Assembly (NCBI GenBank): GCA_016219185.1
Contig: JACRBZ010000074.1
Coordinates: 62,001-126,000 of the forward strand
Source of the DNA: Deltaproteobacteria bacterium
GTDB lineage: Bacteria; Desulfobacterota; Desulfobacteria; Desulfobacterales; Desulfatirhabdiaceae
DNA length: 64,000 bases
Reading direction: 5' to 3'
Position 1 is the stretch's first letter, and every line of letters starts with the position of its first letter. The position numbers were made by a program, and so were the translations under genes. Positions 33,984-43,971 of this stretch are shown one piece after another. Under the pieces are notes generated by a model. That model saw only the letters and a program-made list of their open reading frames with translations. It searched no databases and had not been told where the DNA came from.

Positions 33984-36479
33984 ATGAAACACATGGAACA
34001 AGACAATCCGCAGACCCCTCTCACCAAAATCGATCTTCATGTCCATTCCCGATTTTCTAAACGCGCCTCCCAGTGGGTGCTGCAGAAGATCGGATGTCCG
34101 GAAAGTTTTACGGAACCCCGGCAGGTCTATGAAACCGCCAGAAAAAAAGGAATGGATCTGGTGACCATAACCGATCACAATACCATTTCCGGTGCCCTTG
34201 AAATTGCACACCTGCCGGGAACATTTGTGAGCGAGGAAATCACGACCTATTTCCCGGACAATCGCTGCAAAGTCCATGTGCTGGCCTATGACATCACGGA
34301 AGCCCAACATCTTGATATTCAGAAAGCGCGTGAAAACATTTTCGATCTGGCCGGTTATCTTTACCGGGAAAATATTTTTCATGTTCTGGCTCACCCGCTT
34401 TACAGTATCAATGATCGCCTGACACTGGATCATTTTGAAAAGCTTCTGCTGATCTTTAAAACGTTCGAGATCAATGGAGCACGGGATGCGAATCAGAGCC
34501 AGTGTCTTCAAGCGGTTCTGTCAAGCCTGACCCCGGAGCGGATGGCGCTGCTGTCCGATAGGCACGGAATCGACCCCACAGGGGCTTTCCCCTGGCAAAA
34601 GTATCTCACCGGCGGCTCCGATGATCACAGCGGGCTCAATATCTGCCGAACCCACACGGAAATATGTTCACTTGCCGATGTCAAATCCGCGCTGGATGCT
34701 CTCCAGACCGGCCAGGCCCGAGTGGTGGTCGGCCATGCTTCCACGCCATTGACCCTGGCCCACAACCTGTACGGAATCGCCTATCAATTCTATCGAAGCA
34801 AATTCAACCTGGAACGCTATACGGAACGGGATGTTTTGATGCGGTTTCTGGACAGATCCCTCAGCATGCCACCGGAAAATGAACCTGGGATTCTTTCACG
34901 AATCTATTTTTACTGGAATTATCGAAAAGCCCCGAAAATGGAAGCCGATATTTCCGAAAATCTGATGGATATGATTCGGCGGGAAACCCGAAACCTGATT
35001 CACGATAATCCGGATATGCTGAATGATGGCCCGGAACAAGCAGAACAGATGGATGCGCCGGAGCTGAAATGGTTCGACTTTGTCAACCGGATATCCAGCA
35101 AAGTCTTGAACGGCTTTGCCAATCACCTGTTTGGTCATCTTTCCGGCGGCAATGTCTTCAGTATCTTTCATGTCGTTGGATCGGCAGGCGGCCTGTATAC
35201 GCTGCTGGCGCCATATTTTGTGTCATTTTCCCATTTTACGCGGGACCGTGCCTTTATTCAGGAGGTCAGGGCACAATTAACGGATGATTCGATGACTGAG
35301 ACGGTCGATCTGTCCGAAATCCGAGTGGCCCATTTTACAGACACTTTTTATGAGGTGAACGGCGTGGCGCGAACCCTGAACCAGCAGATCGAAATCGCGC
35401 AGAAAAAACATAAACAGCTTACCATCATTACCTGCGATGCCGAAGATCGGATAGAACGGCAGGGCGTGAAAAATTTCAAGCCGGTTGGCGTCCATGAACT
35501 TCCCGAGTATCCGGATCAAAAAATTTTCTATCCCCCGATCCTGGAAATGCTTCACTATTGTTACGACCGGGGCATTACCCATATTCATTCCGCGACCCCC
35601 GGCCCTATTGGACTGGCTGCCCTGGCCATTGCCAATATATTGAAATTGCCCATCGACGGTACCTATCACACGGCGCTGCCCCAGTATGCCCAGTATCTGA
35701 CCGGAGATAACGCCATTGAAGAGCTGACGTGGAAATATACCCTGTGGTATTACGGACAGATGAATCGTGTTTATGCGCCATCCAAAAGCACGGCGGACGA
35801 ATTGATTGAAAAGGGCATTTTAGCGGATCGTATTCGATTGATGGAAAGAGGTATCGACATCACCCTGTTCCATCCGTCCAAACGAAACGGATTCTTTAAA
35901 AAGCACTGCCAGATAGATGATCAAATCATCAAACTCCTCTATGTGGGCCGGGTATCCAGGGAAAAAAACCTGCCCATACTGGTCGAAGCATTCAATCGCC
36001 TGAGCGGGGAACGGCCGGATGTCCATCTTGTCATTGTGGGCGAAGGGCCGTATCTCGAGGAAATGAAAACAGAACTGTCCGAAAAACCCGTTACCTTCAC
36101 CGGATATCTCGCCGGCGAAGATCTGGCCGCAGCCTATGCGTCTTCCAATGTTTTTGTCTTTCCCAGTACAACCGATACCTTCGGAAACGTGGTTCTGGAA
36201 GCCCAGGCATCCGGAATACCGGTGATTGTGACGGATCAGGGAGGCCCACAGGAAAATTTGATTCCCTCCCGCACCGGTTTTATTGCCAGGGGAAATGACA
36301 CGGATAGCTTTCTGGAATCCATCCGGCTGTTGGTAAATGATGTCCAGATGGCCGGGCGCATGGGCCTGGCCGCCCGAAAATACATGGAAGAACGGACGTT
36401 TGAAAAAGCGTTTTTGAAAACCTGGGAAATGTACGAACCCGCGGGATTTCTGACAAATGCCATGGCGGTCAATGCATGA
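33984..36479 (+). CDS. PHP domain - GT4 glycosyltransferase fusion
   Basis: The 831-residue protein has an N-terminal PHP metallohydrolase domain (about 10-260, DLHVHSRFS, ITDHNTISG, VLAHPLY, GGSDDHSG) and a C-terminal GT-B glycosyltransferase of family GT4 (about 440-810, HFTDTFYEVNGVARTL, VGRVSREKNLPILVEAF, FPSTTDTFGNVVLEAQASGIPV). GT4 members of this type often add sugars to diacylglycerol. With the Pho-box-like promoter and OlsF next door, replacement of phospholipids by glycolipid is the best inference. Its stop overlaps the radical SAM start (ATGA). The role of the PHP half is unknown. Confidence 0.85.
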   Translation: MKHMEQDNPQTPLTKIDLHVHSRFSKRASQWVLQKIGCPESFTEPRQVYETARKKGMDLVTITDHNTISGALEIAHLPGTFVSEEITTYFPDNRCKVHVLAYDITEAQHLDIQKARENIFDLAGYLYRENIFHVLAHPLYSINDRLTLDHFEKLLLIFKTFEINGARDANQSQCLQAVLSSLTPERMALLSDRHGIDPTGAFPWQKYLTGGSDDHSGLNICRTHTEICSLADVKSALDALQTGQARVVVGHASTPLTLAHNLYGIAYQFYRSKFNLERYTERDVLMRFLDRSLSMPPENEPGILSRIYFYWNYRKAPKMEADISENLMDMIRRETRNLIHDNPDMLNDGPEQAEQMDAPELKWFDFVNRISSKVLNGFANHLFGHLSGGNVFSIFHVVGSAGGLYTLLAPYFVSFSHFTRDRAFIQEVRAQLTDDSMTETVDLSEIRVAHFTDTFYEVNGVARTLNQQIEIAQKKHKQLTIITCDAEDRIERQGVKNFKPVGVHELPEYPDQKIFYPPILEMLHYCYDRGITHIHSATPGPIGLAALAIANILKLPIDGTYHTALPQYAQYLTGDNAIEELTWKYTLWYYGQMNRVYAPSKSTADELIEKGILADRIRLMERGIDITLFHPSKRNGFFKKHCQIDDQIIKLLYVGRVSREKNLPILVEAFNRLSGERPDVHLVIVGEGPYLEEMKTELSEKPVTFTGYLAGEDLAAAYASSNVFVFPSTTDTFGNVVLEAQASGIPVIVTDQGGPQENLIPSRTGFIARGNDTDSFLESIRLLVNDVQMAGRMGLAARKYMEERTFEKAFLKTWEMYEPAGFLTNAMAVNA

Positions 36480-37735
36480 CAGAGGCATTGTGGTTTCAAA
36501 CGATTCGAAATATCTGGCGCAGCAGGATTCCCGGCCAGTTGATCATTCAGATGACCGATGCCTGTAATGCACGGTGCCCCCAGTGCGGCATGCGTGTCAC
36601 GGAGGATTTTAAACGTTCCAGGCTTTCCCTGGATACCATCCGGCGCAGCATAGATGCTGCCGCTGAAAAGGGATTTCAGGCCATTTCCTTTACCGGAGGA
36701 GAGCCGCTCCTTTTTCTGGATGATCTGATTGAAATGATACGGTATGCCGGTCATGCGGGAATCCCCTATATCCGGACCGGGACCAATGGTTTCGTTTTCA
36801 TGGGAAGCGATAAAAAAGGGTTTAATTCCCGAATTGAGCGGATCGCCCATGCCCTGGCCGACACCCCGATTCGAAATTTCTGGATCAGCATCGACTCCGC
36901 GGTTCCGGAAGTTCATGAATCCATGCGGGGACTTCCCGGTGTCATTGACGGCATCCACAAGGCCCTGCCGATTTTTCACGCCAGCGGGATTTATCCATCC
37001 GCAAACCTGGGTATCAACCGGAACCTTGCCGGAGAAGTCGCCGGAAATCAGCGCACCGAACCCGATGCATTTCATCAGGATTACCGGTCCGGTTTTAACC
37101 GGTTTTACCGGTTCGTATGCGATCTGGGGTTTACGATGGCGAACTGCTGTTACCCCATGAGTATTCCAGGCAGGGGAACCGGGTCCGGATTGTCGCCGGT
37201 ATATGCGGCAACCGCAACAGACGATATCGTCAATTTCAGCCGGATTGAAAAGACGCTACTGTATCGCGCTCTTTTGGAAACCATTCCGTATTATCGATCC
37301 CGTATTCGAATTTTCACACCCCGGACATCATTGCTGGCATTGACCCGTCAGCTAACCCGCCAGATGCCTGAATCCCATCCCTGCAGGGGCGGGATTGACT
37401 TTTTCTTCATCGATGCCAAAACCGGTCACACCTATCCCTGCGGGTATCGGGGTCACACGGATCTGGGCGGTTTCGAAGAACTGAATCCATCACAACCGTT
37501 GAAGAACAGCCGGGATTGCCGGGAATGCGACTGGGAATGCTTCCGGGACCCGTCCGAACTGATGGGGCCGGTACTTGACATGCGAAATCATCCGGTTCAG
37601 GCCATCAAACGCCTGGCAACCGATCGAACATACACACGGTTATGGTTGGAGGACCTTCGATATTATCAGGCTTGCGGCGTTTTCGATGGCCGGAAAGCGC
37701 CCGATCAAAATCGGCTCCGGCAGTATGCGTTGTGA
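36476..37735 (+). CDS. Radical SAM protein with SPASM-like C-terminus
   Basis: The 419-residue enzyme has the SAM-binding cluster motif CNARCPQCG (CxxxCxxC) near residue 25, the glycine-rich SAM motif FTGGEPLLF, and a Cys-rich C-terminus (HPCRGG, YPCGYRGHTD, CRECDWECFRDP) that can hold an auxiliary cluster. It overlaps the PHP-glycosyltransferase gene by 4 bp, so it acts in the same pathway, possibly modifying the lipid head group or tail. The substrate is unknown. A C-terminal fragment of a second copy is at 13255. Confidence 0.85.
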   Translation: MTEALWFQTIRNIWRSRIPGQLIIQMTDACNARCPQCGMRVTEDFKRSRLSLDTIRRSIDAAAEKGFQAISFTGGEPLLFLDDLIEMIRYAGHAGIPYIRTGTNGFVFMGSDKKGFNSRIERIAHALADTPIRNFWISIDSAVPEVHESMRGLPGVIDGIHKALPIFHASGIYPSANLGINRNLAGEVAGNQRTEPDAFHQDYRSGFNRFYRFVCDLGFTMANCCYPMSIPGRGTGSGLSPVYAATATDDIVNFSRIEKTLLYRALLETIPYYRSRIRIFTPRTSLLALTRQLTRQMPESHPCRGGIDFFFIDAKTGHTYPCGYRGHTDLGGFEELNPSQPLKNSRDCRECDWECFRDPSELMGPVLDMRNHPVQAIKRLATDRTYTRLWLEDLRYYQACGVFDGRKAPDQNRLRQYAL

Positions 37736-37750
37736 CAGAAACGTTGCTGA

Positions 37751-38386
37751 ATGAGCGCTTTTTTACAAGGGACAGTTGTCGGGCTGACATTCGCCGTTCT
37801 TCTGGGTCCGGGATTTTTCGCTCTGGTTCAGACCAGCATCCGTAGCGGATTCAGGGCGGGCATGTGCCTGTCCGTCGGGATTTTCTTGAGTGATATCTTT
37901 GTTCTGTTGCTGTGTTATTTCGGCATAACGCAGCTCCTGGACGTCGATCCGCGGCATAATGCGTGGTTTCAAATCATCGGCGGAACAGGTTTGACAATTC
38001 TGGGCTTTTACACTTTCAACAGACGGCTTGTTCAGACATACCCTTACCAAAACCGGAAAGTGATCGGCATCTGGAGTAAAAACTATCTGTATGTCATCAA
38101 GGGATTTTTTCTGAATGTCTTTAACCCCGGCATCTGGGTTATCTGGATTACGGCAGTTGTTTCCATCAGCGCCAAATATGGCGCCAACGACCGGTCCGTG
38201 GGAATTTTTCTTGCCGGCATTCTTTCCACCACGCTGACCGCGGATTTGCTGAAATGTTATGTTTCACATCATATCCGCCGGTTCTGCGGTGCGCGTACGA
38301 TTACCCGGATCAACCATGCCATCGGAATCATCCTGATGGTTTTCGGTATTGCTTTGATGCTCTTTAGAAATGATCTCCCCCTTTGA
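37751..38386 (+). CDS. LysE-family transporter
   Basis: The 211-residue protein has six hydrophobic helices and the LysE/RhtB opening LLGPGFFALVQTSIRSG. The family exports amino acids and related amines. It starts 15 bp after the radical SAM gene, in the same unit. Whether it exports a by-product or moves a lipid precursor such as ornithine is open. A G/C-rich hairpin overlaps its stop codon. Confidence 0.85.
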   Translation: MSAFLQGTVVGLTFAVLLGPGFFALVQTSIRSGFRAGMCLSVGIFLSDIFVLLLCYFGITQLLDVDPRHNAWFQIIGGTGLTILGFYTFNRRLVQTYPYQNRKVIGIWSKNYLYVIKGFFLNVFNPGIWVIWITAVVSISAKYGANDRSVGIFLAGILSTTLTADLLKCYVSHHIRRFCGARTITRINHAIGIILMVFGIALMLFRNDLPL

Positions 38387-38446
38387 AAAGGGGGGAAGAG
38401 GGGGCAAAAGATCTCTCGGCAGACGGCCACCCTGCTGAAAAAAACT

Positions 38447-39370
38447 TCAACCGGCAACTATACTGTTGCCACCCTGATTTTTGGCATTATACATGGCTAC
38501 ATCGGCGCGTTTCATCAGAGCCACACCTGATGTTTCCTCTTTCCGCTGGACCACACCCACGCTTAATGTAACCCGGCAAAGCGCACCGGTTCCGCTGGTT
38601 TCATACGGCCAACTGTCATTAAACATCTGGCGAATCTTTTCAGCGGCAATCATCGCCTGGTCTAAATTGGTCTCGGGCAGCAGGACGAAGAACTCGTCCC
38701 CGCCATATCGAAAGCACTTATCCGTTCGACGGGTGATAACATTGAGCAGATTTCCTACCCGCCGCAGGACATTATCACCCTCCAGATGCCCGAGCCGGTC
38801 ATTGCAATCCTTGAATTTATCCAGATCAAAACAGATCAGGCTCAACGGACTGTTATAGCGCGTGACCCGGTCCATTTCATCGGCAAGGCAGGAATGGAAA
38901 TACCGCTGATTAAACAGGTTGGTCAGTCCATCGGTAATGGAAAGTTTATGAAGTTTTTCCTCCATGATTTTCTGATTTGTCAGGTCATGAAAAAATCCGA
39001 CACTCCCCACCTCATTGCCGTTGTCAAGAATCAGCGCCGCCGACAGACGAATCGGAATGGCCTTATTGTCTATGTCCACAATAGCGGTTTCAAACCCGTC
39101 GAGACGGCCGATACCGCCGAAATCTTCGGCATTGAGAGCCGCCTTGATCCGTCGGGCCTGTTCCCGGCTCCCGTAGATTTGACCGATATCCAGACAACCC
39201 AGAACATCCTCGCTCTTTCGCCGGGTCAACGCAGCAGCTTTTGCATTGAAAATCACCACGGTGCCGCGCAGGTCCACACCGATGATTCCGTCCGGACAGA
39301 CAGCGATCAGATTGGCGATAATGTTATCTTTGGCCATTGTCGAGGAAAATGCCGTCTGGATCATTATCAA
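38447..39370 (-). CDS. PAS-GGDEF diguanylate cyclase
   Basis: The 307-residue cytosolic protein has a PAS domain (about 15-135) and a GGDEF domain (about 140-305) with the intact active-site YGGDEFFVLLPE. It should make cyclic-di-GMP. It is the last gene of a minus-strand run chemoreceptor - amphi-Trp - cyclase that begins at the box site 41723-41749. A 160-bp gap separates it from the amphi-Trp gene, so an internal promoter is possible. Confidence 0.9.
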   Translation of the reverse strand: MIMIQTAFSSTMAKDNIIANLIAVCPDGIIGVDLRGTVVIFNAKAAALTRRKSEDVLGCLDIGQIYGSREQARRIKAALNAEDFGGIGRLDGFETAIVDIDNKAIPIRLSAALILDNGNEVGSVGFFHDLTNQKIMEEKLHKLSITDGLTNLFNQRYFHSCLADEMDRVTRYNSPLSLICFDLDKFKDCNDRLGHLEGDNVLRRVGNLLNVITRRTDKCFRYGGDEFFVLLPETNLDQAMIAAEKIRQMFNDSWPYETSGTGALCRVTLSVGVVQRKEETSGVALMKRADVAMYNAKNQGGNSIVAG

Positions 39371-39531
39371 TTTCTCCCAGAAAAGCTGAAAACAACAGAT
39401 TTAAGGTCAGAATCTTTCTCCAGTCCAATTCACCACCTCCGATAGATTCATATCATCAAGCATTACCATAAGAGAAATCCCACTTCAATCTGTTTTGTCT
39501 CGCTGCGCATTCCCACTTGGAAAGGTCGAAT

Positions 39532-39873
39532 TCAACAATCTGTTTTCGGCTCGCTTTCATCTTCGATCTGTCCTTCGATTGGTGTTGCCACATCCAGGAC
39601 GGGTTCTTCGGCGGAAATTTTGATTTCGGCTTCCGGATCATCCAGAAGGATCTCTTCTTTCCAGCTCAACTGTATTTCGATTTTCTGTTTTCCTTTTTTT
39701 TCAACGGCTTCGACTTCCACCTCGATTTGTCCGGCGGGCCTCAGGGTCACAAACGAAGTCCCTTTTTGAATAACCACTTTCCCTTCTTTAAAGTTGTTTG
39801 CCAGGTCTGACAACATCGAACCGACGGCATCCACTTCCTGTTTGCATTTGACCGTTACCTCGTTTTTTTTCAT
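39532..39873 (-). CDS. amphi-Trp domain protein, copy 2
   Basis: The 113-residue paralogue of the 21333 protein has the same start MKKNEVTVKCKQEVDAV and the strand KIEIQLSWKEE with the conserved Trp. The C-terminal 25 residues are acidic and variable. It lies 26 bp downstream of the chemoreceptor gene, a third place where a GAK-associated domain sits behind a Pho-box-like site. Confidence 0.82.
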   Translation of the reverse strand: MKKNEVTVKCKQEVDAVGSMLSDLANNFKEGKVVIQKGTSFVTLRPAGQIEVEVEAVEKKGKQKIEIQLSWKEEILLDDPEAEIKISAEEPVLDVATPIEGQIEDESEPKTDC

Positions 39874-39899
39874 TTTCTTTTCCTTTCTGGTGATGGGTG

Positions 39900-41597
39900 T
39901 TAAGATATTTCGTCACAAATCCGACGCGGTTTGAAGAACTTTGGCATTAAGGGTTCGAAATCTTTAAAATCCTTCTCATCCATGGGGATGATCTCATCGG
40001 GATGAACCTGTTTGGACCGGGAATGTGCCAGGGCTCTTCCCTTTACGGGTTTCTTGCTGACAGCCAATGCTTTTCGGGGTGATAATCCGGCATCAGTGGC
40101 TCTCGGACGATTGACAATGCGGGTATCGTTTGTTAGAGAGGCTCTGCCGCCCACCATTTCGGACAGATCGGAGACAAAACCTTTAAGCTCTTCGGCCTGG
40201 GCGTTCAATTCTTCGGACGCCGAAGCCGATTCCTCGGCGGTTGCAGCATTATGCTGGGTAGTCTTATCCATTTCCATGACCGCAAGGTTCACTTGCTCGA
40301 TCCCATGAGACTGCTCATGGGATGCGGCCGCGATTTCGCCTACCAGCACACCTACTTTTTGGGTGCTGCCTGCCACTTCATTAAAGGCTTCGTTAGTGGT
40401 CTTCACCAATGCTGTTCCGTCCGAGATTTTTTTCACGGTGCCTTCAATCAATGAGGCGGTATTTTTGGCAGCATCCGCGGCGCGCATGGCCAGATTCCGG
40501 ACTTCATCGGCCACAACCGCAAACCCTGCCCCAGCTTCTCCGGCTCTTGCAGCTTCCACGGCCGCATTCAGTGCCAGGAGATTGGTCTGGAAAGCGATTT
40601 CATCGATGGTCTTGATAATTTTGGAAGTTTCCTCGCTTGCTTTTGAGATTTCCAGCATCGAGGTGGTTAATTGGCCCATGGACGTGTTTGCCTTGTTCAC
40701 CACCTGATTGGCCTGTTTCATAAGGGAGTCGGCCTGGCCGGCGTTATCGGCGTTTTGCCTGGTCATGGAAGCCATCTCCTCCAGCAGGGAAGATGTCTCT
40801 TCGATGGAAGCCGCCTGTTCCGACGAGCCTTCAGCCAGGGACTGGCCGGCTGAGGACACCTGGCCGGCTGCAGATGCCACTTGGCCAGCACCTTCATCGA
40901 GTCCTTGAATGATCCGATAAATGGGTCCGGAAATTTTCCGGGTTATCCTGAAGCCCAAGGCCATGACACAGACAAGGATGATCAGAATAAAACCGGCCAG
41001 AAGTTGAATATGGACTGTCATTGTATTGGCGAGATCCGACTTTTTTTGATCAATGACCTGTTCAACATCATCCAGATAGATTCCGGTACACAGCACCCAT
41101 TTCCAGTTTTTGAACACTTTGAAATAGGCCATCTTGGTTACCGGAATATCCGTGCCCGGCTTTGCCCATCTGTATTGAAAAAATCCTTCTTCTTTTTTTT
41201 GGGCTGCTTCCAGTATTTCGAGAATAATTTTCCTGCCATCCGCATCCTGAAGGCCAGTTTGAATTTTTTCTTCCAGTTCGGGATGCTCTGGATGGACAAG
41301 CATCATGCCATCCATGTCTACAATGAAAAAATAATTTTTCTTTCCGGTTCCAAAACGCATGTTCCCGATGGCTTTTCTGGCATCCTGATAGTAATTGGCG
41401 GTGCAGAGAACCGAATATGCATTATCAATCAGCTCGGTTAGCTGGGCTTTTCTTTCTTCAATCAGGATCGTTCGAATCGTGGATATCTCCTCTCGGATAT
41501 TCTCCTTTGAGTAATAGAAGGTTGCCAAAATCGTTAAAATTCCCAGGACCATCAGGCCACTTATATTCAAGATATTGATTCTGCTGTTCATGTTCAT
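39900..41597 (-). CDS. Methyl-accepting chemotaxis protein with Cache sensor
   Basis: The 565-residue receptor has two membrane helices (about 10-30 and 190-212) around a periplasmic single-Cache domain ([20 protein letters not shown]). A HAMP-like linker and signalling domain follow, with the hairpin tip [22 protein letters not shown]. It lacks a C-terminal CheR-docking pentapeptide. It heads a unit with an amphi-Trp gene and a diguanylate cyclase and has three 11-bp-spaced boxes upstream. Chemotaxis toward a phosphate-related ligand is an inference. Confidence 0.92.
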   Translation of the reverse strand: MNMNSRINILNISGLMVLGILTILATFYYSKENIREEISTIRTILIEERKAQLTELIDNAYSVLCTANYYQDARKAIGNMRFGTGKKNYFFIVDMDGMMLVHPEHPELEEKIQTGLQDADGRKIILEILEAAQKKEEGFFQYRWAKPGTDIPVTKMAYFKVFKNWKWVLCTGIYLDDVEQVIDQKKSDLANTMTVHIQLLAGFILIILVCVMALGFRITRKISGPIYRIIQGLDEGAGQVASAAGQVSSAGQSLAEGSSEQAASIEETSSLLEEMASMTRQNADNAGQADSLMKQANQVVNKANTSMGQLTTSMLEISKASEETSKIIKTIDEIAFQTNLLALNAAVEAARAGEAGAGFAVVADEVRNLAMRAADAAKNTASLIEGTVKKISDGTALVKTTNEAFNEVAGSTQKVGVLVGEIAAASHEQSHGIEQVNLAVMEMDKTTQHNAATAEESASASEELNAQAEELKGFVSDLSEMVGGRASLTNDTRIVNRPRATDAGLSPRKALAVSKKPVKGRALAHSRSKQVHPDEIIPMDEKDFKDFEPLMPKFFKPRRICDEIS

Positions 41598-41722
41598 GAG
41601 TAGGTTCTCCGTTTTCGGTGAAGTGCGGCAGCCAGGGCAAGGCGTGTTTTAGGTTCCGGTTTTTCAGATAAAAAAACATGGGCCTTTTATTCATTAAGCT
41701 ACTGTTGGAACATTCAAGCAGA

Positions 41723-41749
41723 ATTAGATTTGAGTTAGAAGTATGTTAA
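41723..41749 (-). promoter_or_regulatory. Pho-box-like site F (chemoreceptor unit)
   Basis: Minus-strand TTAAC (41749-41745), CTAAC (41738-41734) and CTAAT (41727-41723) have the exact 11-bp period. No good -10 is seen at the expected distance. Confidence 0.55.
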
Positions 41750-41808
41750 GTGATTTCATCACAGCCGAATTGAAGGTGGACTCAAAAGAATGATCATTTC
41801 ATCAACTT

Positions 41809-41849
41809 CTAACTTGACACTAATTTCCTTCTAACAATTTTCCCATAGC
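41809..41849 (+). promoter_or_regulatory. Pho-box-like promoter G (hybrid histidine kinase)
   Basis: CTAAC at 41809, CTAAT at 41820 and CTAAC at 41831 repeat at 11 bp; CATAGC at 41844 follows 13 bp after the last box start. About 60 bp beyond the -10 also resemble the leader of mgsA-2. Confidence 0.65.
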
Positions 41850-41969
41850 ATGTGCCTGACTCGGCAGTTTAACTTATCCCGACTCCAGTCCTGTTTTGTG
41901 ATCGGAAACTGCCGGTGTTCGTTGGAATGACGAAATGATGTGGCTTTACATGGTTTAAGGAGAGATCGA

Positions 41970-43850
41970 TTGGAAAATACCAACACAGTGAATTGCCAGC
42001 CGTTTCCGGGCATGACATGCAGCAACCGGTTTCAAGTCCGATGGTGGATCGGAATACTGGCGGCACTGGTGATCATCGGGCTTTATTTCTACCGTTTAAT
42101 GAGTACTCTCCATCCCAATGATCTTAATAACACGATCACCTCTTACAGCGATACCGTCACTGATCAGACACTGATCAACTGGTTGATTGCAAGCTGCGGG
42201 GGCATTCTGATTACAGGAACCATGGCGATTGTATTCTTTTTTAAGATGCGGGACCGAACGGTTGAATTGGTTGCGTATAAGCGGAATCTGGAAACAGAAA
42301 TTCTGGCCCGGCGCAGAGCCGAAGAAAAATACCGCAGTATTTTTCAAAACACGGGAGCCGCAACCATTCTGATCGAAGCCGATATGACCCTGTCCATGGT
42401 TAATGAAAACGCCTCGCAATTACTGGGGTACACCCGGGAAGAAATCGAAGGCAAAATGAAGACCGGTGACTTCATCAAAGGCGAGAATTTTAAAATCGTT
42501 CGTGAATACCACGTGGCCAGACGCATGGGGGAAGGGAACGTGCCCGTGGAATATGAAGCGCAACTGATCGATAAAAACGGTGAGGTCAAGGATATTTTCT
42601 TTCGCGTGGGAATGATTCCGGATTCCCAGACCAGTGTCGCATCCCTGATCAATATCACCGAAAAAAAGCGAATGGAATCGCAATTGCGGCAAGCCCAGAA
42701 AATGCAGGCCATCGGTACACTGGCCGGCGGCATCGCACATGACTTTAACAACATTCTGGCCGGTATTATCGGGTATGCGGAACTGGCGATTCAGGATGTT
42801 GAAGATCCGGAAAAAACCCTGGAACGTCTGAACCGAATTCTTTCTACCAGCGCACGGGCCAAGGAATTGACGCGACAGATATTGACGTTCAGCCGTCAAA
42901 CCGAACAAAAACTGGAAACCGTTCCATTGAATGCGATTCTGGAAGAAACGCTGAATCTCATTCGGGCGACCGCACCGGCTACCATTCGAGTCGATAAAAA
43001 AATACCTGCAACCACGGCGTCAATTCTGGCTGATCCGGGACAGATTCATCAAGTCATCATGAACCTTTGCACCAACGCGGTTCATGCCATGGGTGGTGAA
43101 GTCGGGGTATTGACCGCGAAACTGGAATCCGTTGAACTGGATTCCAAAGCAGCCATGCGAATCGATGGGCTTTCTCCTGGTCGATATGCCCGGCTGACAA
43201 TTGGCGATACCGGCCATGGTATGACCCGGGCGATAAGGGAACGGATATTCGATCCCTTTTTTACAACCAAAAAAAATGACCATGGCACGGGGATGGGATT
43301 GTCGGTTGCTCACGGTATTGTCAAACGCCTTCATGGTGCGATCACGGTAAAAAGCGAACTGGGCAGCGGATCGACATTTCAGGTATATTTTCCGATAGCT
43401 GAAAATCCTCCTGCCATGCCCGCGCTTTCAAAAGCAGCCATACCGACCGGGTCCGAAAAAATTCTGCTGATTGACGATGAGGAAACGATTGTCGATGTCG
43501 CCGGTCAGATGCTGAGGGGCCTCGGGTACAGCGTGATTACGGAAACGGGCAGCCGCCATGCGCTGTGGACGTTTCTGAAAGATCCGCTTGCCTTTGATCT
43601 GGTGATTTCGGATCAGACGATGCCGGGAATGACGGGCACCGAGATGTTTCAAAAAATCCGATCGGTTCACCCGGCGCAGCCTTTCATCCTGAGCACGGGT
43701 TTCAGTGAAACCGAAACACGGGAATCGGTTCTGGCAATGGGAATTCGAGAACTGATCATGAAACCGTATTTAAAAGACGAACTGGCTGCGGTGGTGAGAA
43801 AAGTCCTTGATCTTCCTTCTGAATTACCTGTCATCTTAAACAAGGGATGA
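41970..43850 (+). CDS. Hybrid sensor histidine kinase
   Basis: From a TTG start at 41970 (AAGGAG 8 bp upstream; a GTG at 41940 is the alternative) this is a 626-residue protein. It has two membrane helices (about 25-45 and 75-95), a PAS domain (about 115-230), a HisKA domain with H-box AGGIAHDFNNILAG, an HATPase domain (GDTGHGM, GTGMGLSVAHGIV) and a C-terminal receiver with phospho-acceptor Asp in LVISDQTMPGM. The short periplasmic loop argues against direct ligand binding outside. It has its own Pho-box-like promoter, so it may be a starvation-induced regulator. No DNA-binding response regulator is adjacent. Confidence 0.9.
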   Translation: MENTNTVNCQPFPGMTCSNRFQVRWWIGILAALVIIGLYFYRLMSTLHPNDLNNTITSYSDTVTDQTLINWLIASCGGILITGTMAIVFFFKMRDRTVELVAYKRNLETEILARRRAEEKYRSIFQNTGAATILIEADMTLSMVNENASQLLGYTREEIEGKMKTGDFIKGENFKIVREYHVARRMGEGNVPVEYEAQLIDKNGEVKDIFFRVGMIPDSQTSVASLINITEKKRMESQLRQAQKMQAIGTLAGGIAHDFNNILAGIIGYAELAIQDVEDPEKTLERLNRILSTSARAKELTRQILTFSRQTEQKLETVPLNAILEETLNLIRATAPATIRVDKKIPATTASILADPGQIHQVIMNLCTNAVHAMGGEVGVLTAKLESVELDSKAAMRIDGLSPGRYARLTIGDTGHGMTRAIRERIFDPFFTTKKNDHGTGMGLSVAHGIVKRLHGAITVKSELGSGSTFQVYFPIAENPPAMPALSKAAIPTGSEKILLIDDEETIVDVAGQMLRGLGYSVITETGSRHALWTFLKDPLAFDLVISDQTMPGMTGTEMFQKIRSVHPAQPFILSTGFSETETRESVLAMGIRELIMKPYLKDELAAVVRKVLDLPSELPVILNKG

Positions 43851-43903
43851 CGCCCGTGTACAAACCGGAATCAGCTATTCAGGCGCCTCGCGTTCGTTAA
43901 TTA

Positions 43904-43946
43904 TTAACCATGGGCTAATATTATTTTAACAATTGAATGCCATAGT
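43904..43946 (+). promoter_or_regulatory. Pho-box-like promoter H (GAK locus 2)
   Basis: TTAAC at 43904, CTAAT at 43915 and TTAAC at 43926 have the 11-bp period; CATAGT at 43941 is the -10 candidate, 15 bp after the last box start, as at promoter C. Confidence 0.6.
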
Positions 43947-43971
43947 CGATCATAAATAAAGGAGACCCGCT

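Noticed and set aside
38377-38394. Hairpin at the end of the LysE gene as a terminator
   Set aside because: The stem CCCCCTTT/AAAGGGGG is good but the loop is two bases and no T-run follows on either strand.
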